Assembly: GCF_038039215.1 (NCBI RefSeq)
Contig: NZ_JBBPCL010000001.1
Coordinates: 434,001-498,000, forward strand
DNA length: 64,000 bases
Source of the DNA: Pseudonocardia sp. T1-2H
GTDB taxonomy: Bacteria > Actinomycetota > Actinomycetes > Mycobacteriales > Pseudonocardiaceae
Direction: 5' to 3'
A program made the translations under genes and the position numbers. Positions 17,755-27,659 of this stretch are shown here, one piece after another (position 1 is the first letter of the stretch; the number at the start of each line of letters is the position of its first letter). Under the pieces are notes generated by a model. The model worked only from the letters and a program-made list of their open reading frames with translations, was not told the DNA's origin and searched no databases.

Positions 17755-18969
17755 TCAGTGGGAGTGGGAGGGAGTGAGGTCGCTGATCGCGGCCTCGAAC
17801 GCGGCCCAGTCCGAGGTCTGGCCGAGGAGTGCTCGCAGCCGCAGGAACCGCGGGGTCGCGTCGAGGGCGGCGACGCCCGTGACGGAGCCGGGCGTGCCGA
17901 CGATGCCGATCGCGCTCGTCTCTGATCCGGGGATCGACCGACCTCGTGCGAGGCTCGCCGATGCGAAGGTCCCCGCTGCCTGCAGGCGTGAGCCGTACTG
18001 GTCTGACCAGGCGTAGGGGATGCTGTCGTGCGTCGCCCTGCCGGTGACGATGTCGAGAGCGACCGTCCGCGCCTGTTCGACCGCGTTGGTCCAGTGCTCG
18101 ACGCGCTGCAACTGCCCGTACCGGCAGCTCCACCAGCGAGCCACGTCGCCCGCTGCGTGGACGCGCTCGGCTGCGCGCAGGGATGCGTCGCAGACGATGC
18201 CGTCGTCGAGGGTGATGCCACTGCCTTCGAGCCAGCTCGTCGCGGGACGGGAGCCGATGGCGAGGACGACGACGTCGCCGGGGACGACGTCGCCGTCGTC
18301 CAGCAGCACGCCCCGCGCGCGCTCCTCGCCGACGACGCGGACCGCTCGACGACCGCAGTGAACCGCGACGCCGTTGTCGCGGTGGAGCTGCGCGTAGATC
18401 GAGGAGATCGCCGGCCCGTAGCCGGCGAGGAGCTGAGCACCAGGTTCCAGGAGAGTGACGTCCAGTCCGAGCGTGCGGCAGCTCGCGGCGATCTCGCCCC
18501 CGAGGAAGCGTGCGCCGACGACGACCACCCGAGGACGCTCCACCCGGGTGAGGCTCGCCCGCAGGCGGATCGCATCGTCCCTGGTGCGCAGCGTGTGGGC
18601 CCCGGGCAGGTCGGCGCCCGGCAGCGAGCGGGCAATGGAGCCGGTCGCCACCACGAGTTCGTCGAAGCCCACCGTCGCGCCACGATCGGTGTACAGCTGC
18701 CGGCCCGGCAGGTCGAGATGGTCGGCTCGCTCGCCGAGGCGCAGCTGCACGCCGAGCCGGTGTAGGTCCTGCGCGTTCCGGAGCTCCGTCGCCGCGGGGT
18801 CCACGTGCCCGCGCAGCACTTCCTTCGACAGCGGTGGCCGGTCGTACGGCAGGTGCGGCTCGTCGCCGAGCAGGGTGAGCTCGCCGTCGAACCCGTTTCG
18901 CCGCAGCGCCTCGACCGTCCGCACGCCTGCGAGGGAGGCGCCGACGACCACGAGTCGACAAGGCCGCAT
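17755..18969 (-). CDS. FAD-dependent NAD(P)H-ferredoxin reductase
   Basis: 404 residues, rubredoxin/putidaredoxin-reductase type. The FAD Rossmann start RLVVVGASLAGVRTVEAL is at about 5-22, LPYDRPPLSKEVL follows, the NAD(P) site is RVVVVGARFLGGEIA near 150, and HAAGDVARW near 270 binds FAD. It passes electrons to the ferredoxin next door. It is the first gene of the P450 operon and diverges from the Lrp-type regulator across a palindromic AT-rich element. Confidence 0.92.
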   Translation of the reverse strand: MRPCRLVVVGASLAGVRTVEALRRNGFDGELTLLGDEPHLPYDRPPLSKEVLRGHVDPAATELRNAQDLHRLGVQLRLGERADHLDLPGRQLYTDRGATVGFDELVVATGSIARSLPGADLPGAHTLRTRDDAIRLRASLTRVERPRVVVVGARFLGGEIAASCRTLGLDVTLLEPGAQLLAGYGPAISSIYAQLHRDNGVAVHCGRRAVRVVGEERARGVLLDDGDVVPGDVVVLAIGSRPATSWLEGSGITLDDGIVCDASLRAAERVHAAGDVARWWSCRYGQLQRVEHWTNAVEQARTVALDIVTGRATHDSIPYAWSDQYGSRLQAAGTFASASLARGRSIPGSETSAIGIVGTPGSVTGVAALDATPRFLRLRALLGQTSDWAAFEAAISDLTPSHSH

Positions 18970-18979
18970 CCGACCTCCA

Positions 18980-19017
18980 AGATTTTATTGCTTCAGGAGG
19001 CTCCAGCAATAAAATCT
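18980..19017. promoter_or_regulatory. 13-bp AT-rich inverted repeat, probable operator of the P450 operon and Lrp gene
   Basis: AGATTTTATTGCT (18980-18992) pairs with AGCAATAAAATCT (19005-19017), a perfect 13-bp inverted repeat with a 12-bp spacer, in the 69-bp gap between the divergent reductase and regulator genes. Its AT-richness stands out against the surroundings and suits Lrp-type binding. Confidence 0.75.
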
Positions 19018-19038
19018 GAGCCCGTAGGCTCGGAGGCT

Positions 19039-20046
19039 ATGAGTCGACCGTGGGTGTGTCAAGAGAGGAATGTGCTGCCCCCGGAGAGTGTGGACGCGTG
19101 GTCGATGTCCGATCTGGACCGTGCTCTGATCGAGAGCCTGCAGCACGATGGCCGCGCCTCGGTCAGCCGGCTGGCGCGGCTCGTCGGGGTCTCCGAAGCG
19201 CGCATACGTCCGAGGCTGGCTCGCCTGCTCGAGTCGGACGCCGTACGCGTCGCGGCCCTCGTCGATCCCGCAGCCCTCGGCCGGCCGGTCGTCGCCATGC
19301 TCGGCATCCACTGCGCGGCGGACGCTGAGGGGACGGCCTCGGTGCACGGCGTCGCGACCCGTCTGGCCGCGCTGGAGGAGATGAACTGGATCGCCGAATG
19401 TGCCTCGACGTCGACCGTGCAAGCTCAGGTCAGCGTCGCGGAGAACGGTGAGCTCCTCGATCTCGTCAACGCGTCGGTGCGCACGGTGCCTGGCGTCGGC
19501 GAGGTACGGGCAACCACCCTGCTGCGCGGCTCGGCCCTCGGCCCACGGGTCAGCGACAACCCGAACCGACCGGCCCGCCCGCTCGAGTTCCTCGGTCACA
19601 CACGCCGGGGGAGGCCGCTCGATTCCGCAGACCGCGTCATCGTGACCGCGTTGCAGGACGACGGTCGCCTGTCGTTCACACGGCTCGCCATGCTCTCCGG
19701 TCTCTCCGTGGCGGCGACCCGGCAACGTTTCCTGCGGCTGCAGCGCGACGGCATCGTGTCGGTGCGGGCGCTGGTGGAACCCGAACTGCTGGGTCGCACC
19801 GGGTGCGCCAGCGTGGAAGTCGTCATCGTGGCGGACAGCGCCGCCACAGCTGCGATCATCGCGGAGATACCGGACGTGACGTACTCGCTCGAGGTCGCCG
19901 GTGGTTACGACCTGTTGGTGGAGCTCTGGTGCAGCACGCAGGAAGTGCTCGAACAACGGATCGGGCAGATCCTCGCGGTCGACGGTGTGGTTTCGTGCCA
20001 GGTGAACCGGTATTCCGCCATCGTCAAGCGACGACCCCAGTTCTGA
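19039..20046 (+). CDS. Double Lrp/AsnC-family transcriptional regulator
   Basis: 335 residues made of two Lrp units. The first HTH (LDRALIESLQHDGRASVSRLARLVGVS) and ligand domain are followed by a second HTH (VIVTALQDDGRLSFTRLAMLSGLS) and ligand domain (SLEVAGGYDLLVELWCST). Tandem Lrp proteins are usual in actinobacteria, where one chain mimics an Lrp dimer. The start is uncertain: ATG 19039 has CGGAGG very close; ATG 19104 (MSDLDRAL) is the conserved domain start. It diverges from the P450 operon and probably controls it, with the substrate or a metabolite as ligand. Confidence 0.88.
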   Translation: MSRPWVCQERNVLPPESVDAWSMSDLDRALIESLQHDGRASVSRLARLVGVSEARIRPRLARLLESDAVRVAALVDPAALGRPVVAMLGIHCAADAEGTASVHGVATRLAALEEMNWIAECASTSTVQAQVSVAENGELLDLVNASVRTVPGVGEVRATTLLRGSALGPRVSDNPNRPARPLEFLGHTRRGRPLDSADRVIVTALQDDGRLSFTRLAMLSGLSVAATRQRFLRLQRDGIVSVRALVEPELLGRTGCASVEVVIVADSAATAAIIAEIPDVTYSLEVAGGYDLLVELWCSTQEVLEQRIGQILAVDGVVSCQVNRYSAIVKRRPQF

Positions 20047-20476
20047 CGGGGCACGCCGTCGCCAACCGGGCAGCCGGCGGCCATCCACCGGCAGTGCCTG
20101 CCGGCCGGATCGCACCGCCCGCTCGCCCGCCCGAGAGCGCGGGGTCGTCGGGCGACGAGTGTGCCCGGCAGGGTTCGAATCTGCGGCACCCACGGGCTCG
20201 TGCCACGAGTGATTCCACGGTCAGGCGCATCGGGGAGCGACCCGAGTCCGGGGTGGACCGTGCCGGTGCGCCAGAAGGCGTTCCTCACCAGAGGACAATG
20301 ATCACGGCCGGTGTCGAGGAGGGTGTACGTGCAGCAATGTGTGGTGGAGTTCTGCGAGCCCCACCGACACGATCACGGCTGGGGCGTACCAGCTCCACTC
20401 CAGCGCTTCGCCGATCGCGACAGCCCACCCGGCCCGAAGCGCCTGGCGGACGTCGGTCGCACCGGCTTCGGCGCGC
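20047..20476. other. Non-coding gap holding a tRNA remnant
   Basis: 430 bp without a supported gene. Apart from the tRNA-Arg 3' fragment at 20161-20191 nothing is recognisable. Confidence 0.55.
20161..20191 (-). other. Degenerate 3' fragment of tRNA-Arg(CCT), possible attachment-site remnant
   Basis: This 31-base stretch matches the 3' end of the intact tRNA-Arg at 32680-32752 (acceptor, T-arm and variable region) with two substitutions and a 2-base gap, in the same orientation. No D-arm or anticodon arm is present. Same-orientation copies of a tRNA 3' end are the footprint of an integrated element. The span between them is about 12.5 kb. Confidence 0.6.
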
Positions 20477-21571
20477 TCAGCGGACCAGACCGCAGAAGGT
20501 CCGGATCGCGTGCTCGAGCTCGGCTACCGGGACGTTCTCGTCGACGGCGTGCATCCGCGCCGGATCTCCGGGTCCCCAGATCAAGACGGGCACGCCGGGC
20601 AGCACCGGAGCGAGCACCGAGGCGTCGGTGAAGTAGCGCACCGGCTCGGCTGCAGGCGCCCGCTGCGCGACCCAGGGATCGTCCGCGTCGGTCTTCACCG
20701 CGGGGAGCCGGGTGGTCACGGACACCTCGTCCGCCTCGGGCTGGCGTTGCCACCACGACAGGATCTCGCTGCCGTCGCCGACGGTGCGGTGGTCGAGATG
20801 GGCCTCGGCGTGGTCGGGGACGATGTTGGTCGCCGTGCCGCCGCGCAGTGTGCCGAGGTTGCACGTCTCCGGGCCGAGGTAGGGGTCCTCGGCCAGCGGG
20901 AGCTCCGTGCGCGCCCGGACGGTGAGGTCGACCAGGCGCGCGATCGCGTTCACCCCGAGCTCGGGCGTGCTGCCGTGCGCCGCGCGACCGCGGGAGACGA
21001 CGCGGAGCCAGAGGGCCCCGCGGTGCCCCAGGTGCGCCCGGTTGCGGGTCGCCTCGGGGATCACGACCGCGCGGGGCGCGAGCTCGCGCACCGCGTCACG
21101 CGCCGCCGCCGCCCCCAGGCAGCCGATCTCCTCGTCGCTGGTCAGTAGCAGTGCGGCCGGCGCTTCCCGACGGCAGGCCTCGACCAGCGCGGCCGCCGAT
21201 GCGACCACTCCGGCCTTCATGTCCGACGCCCCGCGCCCGTGGACCAGGCCGTCGGCGATTTCCCCGCCGAACGGGTCGATGCTCCAGTCGGCCGTCGGGC
21301 CGACCGGCACGGTGTCGACGTGGCAGGCGAACAGCAGGCGTCCGGCCGGCCCGGCGGCGTCGGTGGTCAGCAGCGCCCAGGGATGCGGCCCATCGAGGTC
21401 GGCCTCGCACCGGACGTCGGGGACGAGCGTCCGTACCGCACGGAGCACCGTCTCGATCACCGCGATCTGCCCGGCCGGGTCGCCCGAGACGCTGCGCTGC
21501 CGAATTATCGTCGAGAGCAGGGCCGCCGCGCCCTCCTCCGAACCACTCCACGAGTCCTGTGTCAGGTCCAC
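20477..21571 (-). CDS. M20-family metallopeptidase/deacylase (ArgE/DapE type)
   Basis: 364 residues. FACHVDTVP supplies metal ligand His84 with Asp86, GASDMKAG has the bridging Asp117, and SDEEIG has the catalytic Glu147 and ligand Glu148. MHAVDENVPV near the C-terminus holds the last His ligand. The dimerisation lid (RGRAAHGSTPELGVNAI) is present. Family members hydrolyse N-acyl amino acids, dipeptides or carbamoyl compounds; the substrate is not predictable. GTG 21571 has a GGAG-rich site upstream. It is the first gene inside the presumed island. Confidence 0.88.
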   Translation of the reverse strand: MDLTQDSWSGSEEGAAALLSTIIRQRSVSGDPAGQIAVIETVLRAVRTLVPDVRCEADLDGPHPWALLTTDAAGPAGRLLFACHVDTVPVGPTADWSIDPFGGEIADGLVHGRGASDMKAGVVASAAALVEACRREAPAALLLTSDEEIGCLGAAAARDAVRELAPRAVVIPEATRNRAHLGHRGALWLRVVSRGRAAHGSTPELGVNAIARLVDLTVRARTELPLAEDPYLGPETCNLGTLRGGTATNIVPDHAEAHLDHRTVGDGSEILSWWQRQPEADEVSVTTRLPAVKTDADDPWVAQRAPAAEPVRYFTDASVLAPVLPGVPVLIWGPGDPARMHAVDENVPVAELEHAIRTFCGLVR

Positions 21572-21798
21572 TGTCCGCTCCTCCGGTGGGTCCGTCCGCG
21601 ACGTCGACCACCTTCACAGGGCCGCAGCCCCTCGGCATGATCGACCGGTCCCAGGGCCGGGGAACCGGGACGGTCCCTCCCCAGCGGGACGCAGGTCAGA
21701 GGGCGCTGCTGCGGCTCGCAGCCTCGTCAATCCTTGACTCCTCGCTAGGGTCGAGAGACCGTTGTGGCGTACGACACAGCGTGTCGCAGGAGGCGAAG

Positions 21799-22731
21799 AT
21801 GCCACTGGATCCGCAGGCTCAGGCCTTGCTCGAGCAGATGCGCGAGGCCGGCCAGCCGCCCTTCGAGCACATGACGGTCCAGGAGGCTCGCCAGGCCGCG
21901 TGGGCGTTCGTCGACCTGCAGGCTCCGCCGCAGCCCGTGGCCGCGGTCAGCCATCGGTTCATCCCTGGGCCGACGGCGGATCTACCCGTCCGGATCTACA
22001 CCCCCGAGGGCGACGGCCCGTTCCCGGTGATCGTGTACTTGCACGGCAGCGGCTGGGTGATCCTGAACATCGAGATCTGCGACCCGACGATGCGTGCCCT
22101 TGCCAACAGCACCGGCTGCGTGGTCGTGGCGGTGAACTATCAGAAGGCTCCGGAGCACAAGTTCCCGGTGCCGTTCAACGACGCGTGGGCCTGCACCTGC
22201 TGGGTCGCCGAGCATGCGGACGAGCTCGAGATCGACGCGGGCCGGATCGCCGTCGGCGGCGACAGCGCCGGCGGAAACCTGGCCGCTGCCGTGTGCCTGA
22301 AGGCCCGCGAGGAGGGCGGCCCGGCGCTGGCCTACCAGCTGCTGATCTACCCCGCCACCGACCGCGACCTGGATAAGCCGTCGGCGCTGGCAAACGCCGA
22401 GGGGTACATGCTGCAGCGGGAGTCGATGCGGTGGTTCTGGGGGCACTACTTGGACGGCGCCACCGACGAGCCGGACTGGCGAGCGTGCCCGCTGCGCGCC
22501 GAGGATCTGTCTGGTCTGCCGCCCGCGCTGGTCGTCACTGCCGAGTTCGACCCCCTGCGTGACGACGGCAAGCGCTACGCCGACCGGCTGCGAGAGGCCG
22601 GTGTGCCGGTCAAGTACAGCAACTACGACGGCATGATTCACGGCTTCTACTGGATGGACGGGGTCCTGGAGCAAGGCAAGCGGCTGCACGACGAGATCGC
22701 GACGGAGGTCCGAGCCGCGCTCTCCCCATGA
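21799..22731 (+). CDS. HSL-family alpha/beta hydrolase (esterase)
   Basis: 310 residues with AGGAGGCG before ATG 21799. YLHGSGW (82-86) is the oxyanion motif, with Ser replacing the third Gly of HGGG. GDSAGG has nucleophile Ser156; FDPLRDD and HGF carry the catalytic Asp and His. It lies 94 bp upstream of a Baeyer-Villiger monooxygenase in the same direction. Such pairs convert a ketone to an ester or lactone and then hydrolyse it, so this esterase probably acts on the monooxygenase product. Confidence 0.9.
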   Translation: MPLDPQAQALLEQMREAGQPPFEHMTVQEARQAAWAFVDLQAPPQPVAAVSHRFIPGPTADLPVRIYTPEGDGPFPVIVYLHGSGWVILNIEICDPTMRALANSTGCVVVAVNYQKAPEHKFPVPFNDAWACTCWVAEHADELEIDAGRIAVGGDSAGGNLAAAVCLKAREEGGPALAYQLLIYPATDRDLDKPSALANAEGYMLQRESMRWFWGHYLDGATDEPDWRACPLRAEDLSGLPPALVVTAEFDPLRDDGKRYADRLREAGVPVKYSNYDGMIHGFYWMDGVLEQGKRLHDEIATEVRAALSP

Positions 22732-22825
22732 CGCTCGGACGGGGCGTCGTTTGATCGCCGACGTGTCGGGCGCGTCCGCTCACCGACAATCCACACCAGC
22801 TGCGTTGTAAAGGAGCAAGAGCAGC

Positions 22826-24450
<1,625 letters not shown>

Positions 24451-24541
24451 GCAGGAGGTGACCCAGGGCGGCCGGCGGCGGCCGTCACGGACCACCGCGA
24501 TGCGCGCGCCCCCGCGGCGCCGACCGAAGGGACGTGTGTGA

Positions 24542-24619
24542 CCGGCCCGCCCGGGCGGCTCGGTGACCATGTGCACCGGCGTGGGGCAGGGCATCACCGT
24601 CCTGCTCGAAACCGCTTGA
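24542..24619 (+). pseudogene. Thiolase 3'-end remnant
   Basis: GGSVTMCTGVGQGITVLLETA then stop matches the C-terminus of acetyl-CoA acyltransferases, including the CxG active-site loop (CTGVGQG). Nothing upstream continues the protein, so only about 25 codons survive. Confidence 0.6.
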
Positions 24620-24701
24620 CTGAACACACCGACGAGGTGCTCACCGCCCTGGGTACGACACTGCCGCCATCGAGCGACTACGCAACGACGCGATCGTCTA
24701 G
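24616..24701 (+). pseudogene. CaiB/BaiF CoA-transferase 3'-end remnant
   Basis: LTEHTDEVLTALG, then in the next frame YDTAAIERLRNDAIV and stop, is the usual C-terminus of a family III CoA-transferase. The frame breaks in the GGG run at 24651-24653, repaired by one G. It overlaps the thiolase remnant stop, so the two may once have been consecutive genes. Confidence 0.6.
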
Positions 24702-24969
24702 GTCGTCAAGGGGCACCGGCCCGGGCCCGGGCAGGTGGCGCACGGTCCGGGAAGCGGACTGCGCGGCCGGCCCCGGACGACATTCTTCGACGGGGATGCG
24801 CACCTGGACAGGGGTACCGCCGACTACATGGACGAGCACGGTGAGGGCGTGGTCAGCTGCGACCTGCAGCTACGACAGTGCGGTGGCCGTGCCGAGTTCG
24901 AAGGGTCGATCCGTACCCTCCGCTGCCACGAGGACATCGCGCTGCCCGCTGCCGGTGGGTGGGGAGAGC

Positions 24970-25203
24970 GCGCTGTTCCAGCCCTCCCGAGCTGACAGCG
25001 ATGCTGAAACAGCACATCGACGGGTTCGGGAGTGCGTGCGTGTCCACGTGGCTGAACGGGGGAGTGCCGGCGACGCAGGTAGCTGAGTGGCCGGCCATTC
25101 CGTCGAGGTTCTGTTGAAGGTCTACGCCAAGTGCCTTGACGGCCAGGACGAGGCAGCACGACGGCGGGTCATGGCGGCTCTCGGACACCGCCAGGGCCGC
25201 TAG
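24970..25203 (+). pseudogene. Tyrosine recombinase (phage/ICE integrase) C-terminal remnant
   Basis: [18 protein letters not shown] runs into CVSTWLNGGVPATQVAEW and, one base out of frame, AGHSVEVLLKVYAKCLDGQDE up to the stop at 25201. These blocks are those of actinobacterial integrases, with AGHSVEVLLKVYAK holding the last His and nucleophilic Tyr. About 50-60 residues with the HxxR-type motif are missing in the middle, and frameshifts lie near 24985 and 25090. It is not functional but marks past site-specific integration. Confidence 0.75.
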
Positions 25204-25337
25204 TGCGATCGGCGGCTGCGTCGGTATCCAGTACGGATCAGTATGGGGGAATCAGATGACCCGGTCCGTCCTGGCAGTCGGTTGAGTGCTCGTGCCGCCG
25301 CATCGCGCTGGACGATCATGAAACGCGGGGGCGGAAG

Positions 25338-26639
25338 ATGCGGTCTCCTGTCGGACGGTGCCGATTCCCGCGTGGACGTGGGCCTGTCCTGGTGACTGCA
25401 CTGGCGGCCTGCGCGGTCCTGTTGATCGCCGGCTGCTCGGTGACCGGTTCGGCTGCGTCGGCCACCACGCCGACCGGTTCGTCCGTGATCAAGACGATCG
25501 ATCCGGCGGTGCTCCGGGCCACGGTGGATGCGACTGCCAAGGAACTGATGATCCCTGGCGTGGCGGTCGAGGTTCGTACTCCTCAAGGCGATTTCACGGC
25601 GGTATCGGGTACGACGCGGCGGGGCGCCGACGTGCGGCCGGGTGCTGACACCCACTTCCGGATCGCCTCGATCACCAAGACGATGACTTCCGCGGTGATC
25701 GTGCTGCTGGCCCAGGAAGGCAAGCTCCGGTTCAGCGATCCGATAGCGAAGTACGTTGCTAACGTACCCAATGGTGAGAACATCACCATTGCCGAACTGC
25801 TGAAGATGCGCAGCGGCCTGTACGGCTACACGAACGATCCCGAATTCGCGGCTACTCTCGATGCGCACCCCGCGAAGGTCTGGACACCGCAGGAGGTGCT
25901 GGCCATCGCGTTCCGGCATCCGCCGGAGTTCCCACCCGGCACTGCGTACGACTACAGCAACACCAACTACGCCTTGCTGGGTCTCGTTGTCGAAAAGGTG
26001 GACGGTAAGCCGCTCGACCAGGTCTTCCAGGACCGGTTGTACGGGCCGTACGGCCTGCGACGGACCACCCTCCCGGCCACCACCGACACCTCGATCCCTG
26101 ATCCTTTCTCGCACGGCTACATGTACGGCGGCTCCGCCTTCGCCTTGGTGGACATGCCCTACCCACCTGACATGCAAGCGGGGGCCAGGGCGGGGACGTT
26201 GCAGCCCATCGACTACACCAACCAGAACGCTTCCTATGCCTGGGCGGCCGGGGGAGCCATCTCCACCGCCGACGACCTCGCAACCTGGATGCGCGACTTG
26301 GTCGACGGCCATGTGTTCAACGCCGACTTCCAGCGTCAATGGCTGGGCAGTCCGCAGGCCGCTGACCCGGCCCAGCCGACAGCACCGCAATACGGATACG
26401 GCATCGAGCGGCAGACCTTCGCCCCGAACGCCACCATGTACTTCCACTTCGGTGAACTCCCGGGATTCAACTCCTTCAGCGGTCACGATCCCGGCAACAA
26501 GGTGACGCTCGTGATATGGAGCAACCTGACCGTGGCGCCCGACAGCCGACCTACCGCGAATGTCCTGTTGGTCAAGGTGCTCGATCTGATCTACTCGTTG
26601 CCATCGCCATCCCCGTCAGTCACTCCCACCACCCGGTAG
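25338..26639 (+). CDS. Lipoprotein serine hydrolase (class C beta-lactamase/D,D-carboxypeptidase family)
   Basis: 433 residues. A lipobox LLIAGC near residue 35 follows a basic, hydrophobic signal, so the protein is probably lipid-anchored outside the membrane. The catalytic motifs are SITK (SxxK), YSN (YxN) in YDYSNTNYALLG and HFG replacing KTG. These Streptomyces R61-like enzymes act as D,D-peptidases or esterases; resistance cannot be claimed. ATG 25338 has GCGGAAG upstream. A Pro/Ser/Thr-rich tail ends the protein. Confidence 0.88.
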   Translation: MRSPVGRCRFPRGRGPVLVTALAACAVLLIAGCSVTGSAASATTPTGSSVIKTIDPAVLRATVDATAKELMIPGVAVEVRTPQGDFTAVSGTTRRGADVRPGADTHFRIASITKTMTSAVIVLLAQEGKLRFSDPIAKYVANVPNGENITIAELLKMRSGLYGYTNDPEFAATLDAHPAKVWTPQEVLAIAFRHPPEFPPGTAYDYSNTNYALLGLVVEKVDGKPLDQVFQDRLYGPYGLRRTTLPATTDTSIPDPFSHGYMYGGSAFALVDMPYPPDMQAGARAGTLQPIDYTNQNASYAWAAGGAISTADDLATWMRDLVDGHVFNADFQRQWLGSPQAADPAQPTAPQYGYGIERQTFAPNATMYFHFGELPGFNSFSGHDPGNKVTLVIWSNLTVAPDSRPTANVLLVKVLDLIYSLPSPSPSVTPTTR

Positions 26640-26795
26640 CGACAGTCATTCGGCGCCCCGGGACCGACGCGCTCCGTACGCACAGCTGCTCGCCGCAGTT
26701 CGTTCCGCGGGGCATTCCACGACAGAGTCCTCACAGGACGGGGTCGGGCCCTCGTGCTCGGCGGACTCCGCGTAGTTCCCGACGTCGGGGGCGTG

Positions 26796-27248
26796 TCAGC
26801 CGGCGCGGCGCAGTCGGACGATGCGCCAGTGGTTGGTGCCGCCGTCGCGGCGGTACACGAGTTCGTCGACCGCTGCGAGGGTCAAGGCGAGGCCCCGGCC
26901 GGACTCGGACATGGCGCGTGGCATCGCGGCGGTGGCGAGATCGACCTCGGCCCGACGCCCGTTGTCGAGGAACTCGCCTTCGATCCGGTCGAGGTGCACG
27001 CGGACGTACAGGGTGAAGTCGAGTGGGGCGCCATCGTGGGCGTGCTCGGCGATGTTGCCGCCGACCTCTGTGACGGCGACCTCGAAGAGCATGCGGTCGG
27101 TGTCGGTGATGTCGCCGTGGTCGGACCACACCTCCTGGAGCAGGGCGTGCACTCGTTCGAGGGACGCCGGCTCGGCAGGCGCGGTGACGCTGTACTCGTG
27201 CCGGCGGCCCTCGTCATCCGGCACTGAGGGCTCCGCCGACGGTGTCAT
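26796..27248 (-). CDS. RsbW-like anti-sigma factor (HATPase)
   Basis: 150 residues. The ATP-binding N box is EVAVTEVGGNIAEHA, the G1 box EFLDNGR and the G2 box SGRGLALTLAAVDELVY. In the partner-switch scheme it binds a sigma factor or phosphorylates the STAS protein. It overlaps the end of the STAS gene by 35 bp and follows a PP2C phosphatase gene, forming a phosphatase-STAS-kinase set. No sigma factor gene is beside it. Confidence 0.87.
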   Translation of the reverse strand: MTPSAEPSVPDDEGRRHEYSVTAPAEPASLERVHALLQEVWSDHGDITDTDRMLFEVAVTEVGGNIAEHAHDGAPLDFTLYVRVHLDRIEGEFLDNGRRAEVDLATAAMPRAMSESGRGLALTLAAVDELVYRRDGGTNHWRIVRLRRAG

Positions 27249-27522
27249 GCGCTCGAAGGACCCGGTCCAGGTTGGTGAGTCGCAGGACGGTGGCGATCTG
27301 CGGTCCGACGCCTGCGATGCGCAGGTCGCCGCCGGCCTGGCGGGCGGTCTTGAGGCCGGCGATGAGGGCGCCGAGGCCCGAGGAGTCGACGAACTCGCAC
27401 GCCGAGAGGTCGACCACGATCCGCGACCGGCCGGAAGCGACGGTGTCGGTGATCACCGTGCGCAGCTGCGGGGTGACGATCATCGTCAGCCGTCCGGTCG
27501 GCCGGATCTGCCCATCGCTCAT
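27214..27522 (-). CDS. STAS-domain anti-anti-sigma factor
   Basis: 102 residues from ATG 27522. RPTGRLTMIVTPQLRTVITDTV and VVDLSACEFVDSSGLGALIAGL are the STAS core, the phosphorylatable Ser being in DSSGLG. The frame is open to 27636, and ATGs at 27603 and 27636 are possible starts; 27522 leaves a short first strand. It is the middle gene of the second partner-switching module. Confidence 0.82.
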   Translation of the reverse strand: MSDGQIRPTGRLTMIVTPQLRTVITDTVASGRSRIVVDLSACEFVDSSGLGALIAGLKTARQAGGDLRIAGVGPQIATVLRLTNLDRVLRAHDTVGGALSAG

Positions 27523-27659
27523 CGTGCTTGCGCACGTCCGATGGTCGTGCCCGGCCTCCACCGCAGCCTGTTCGATCTTTACCCACCACCGGACGTCGTT
27601 CATGCACACGAAGGGCTGAATCGACGACGAGGGCACGGACGCGCGATCCGGTCGCCGTC

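Larger units (their letters stand above)
24451..25337. other. Gene graveyard between the monooxygenase and the serine hydrolase
   Basis: 887 bp with no intact gene. It holds the 3' ends of a thiolase and a CoA-transferase and a broken recombinase, listed separately. Between 24704 and 24960 a frame with [20 protein letters not shown] and [11 protein letters not shown] may be another remnant, but I cannot name its family. Confidence 0.6.
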
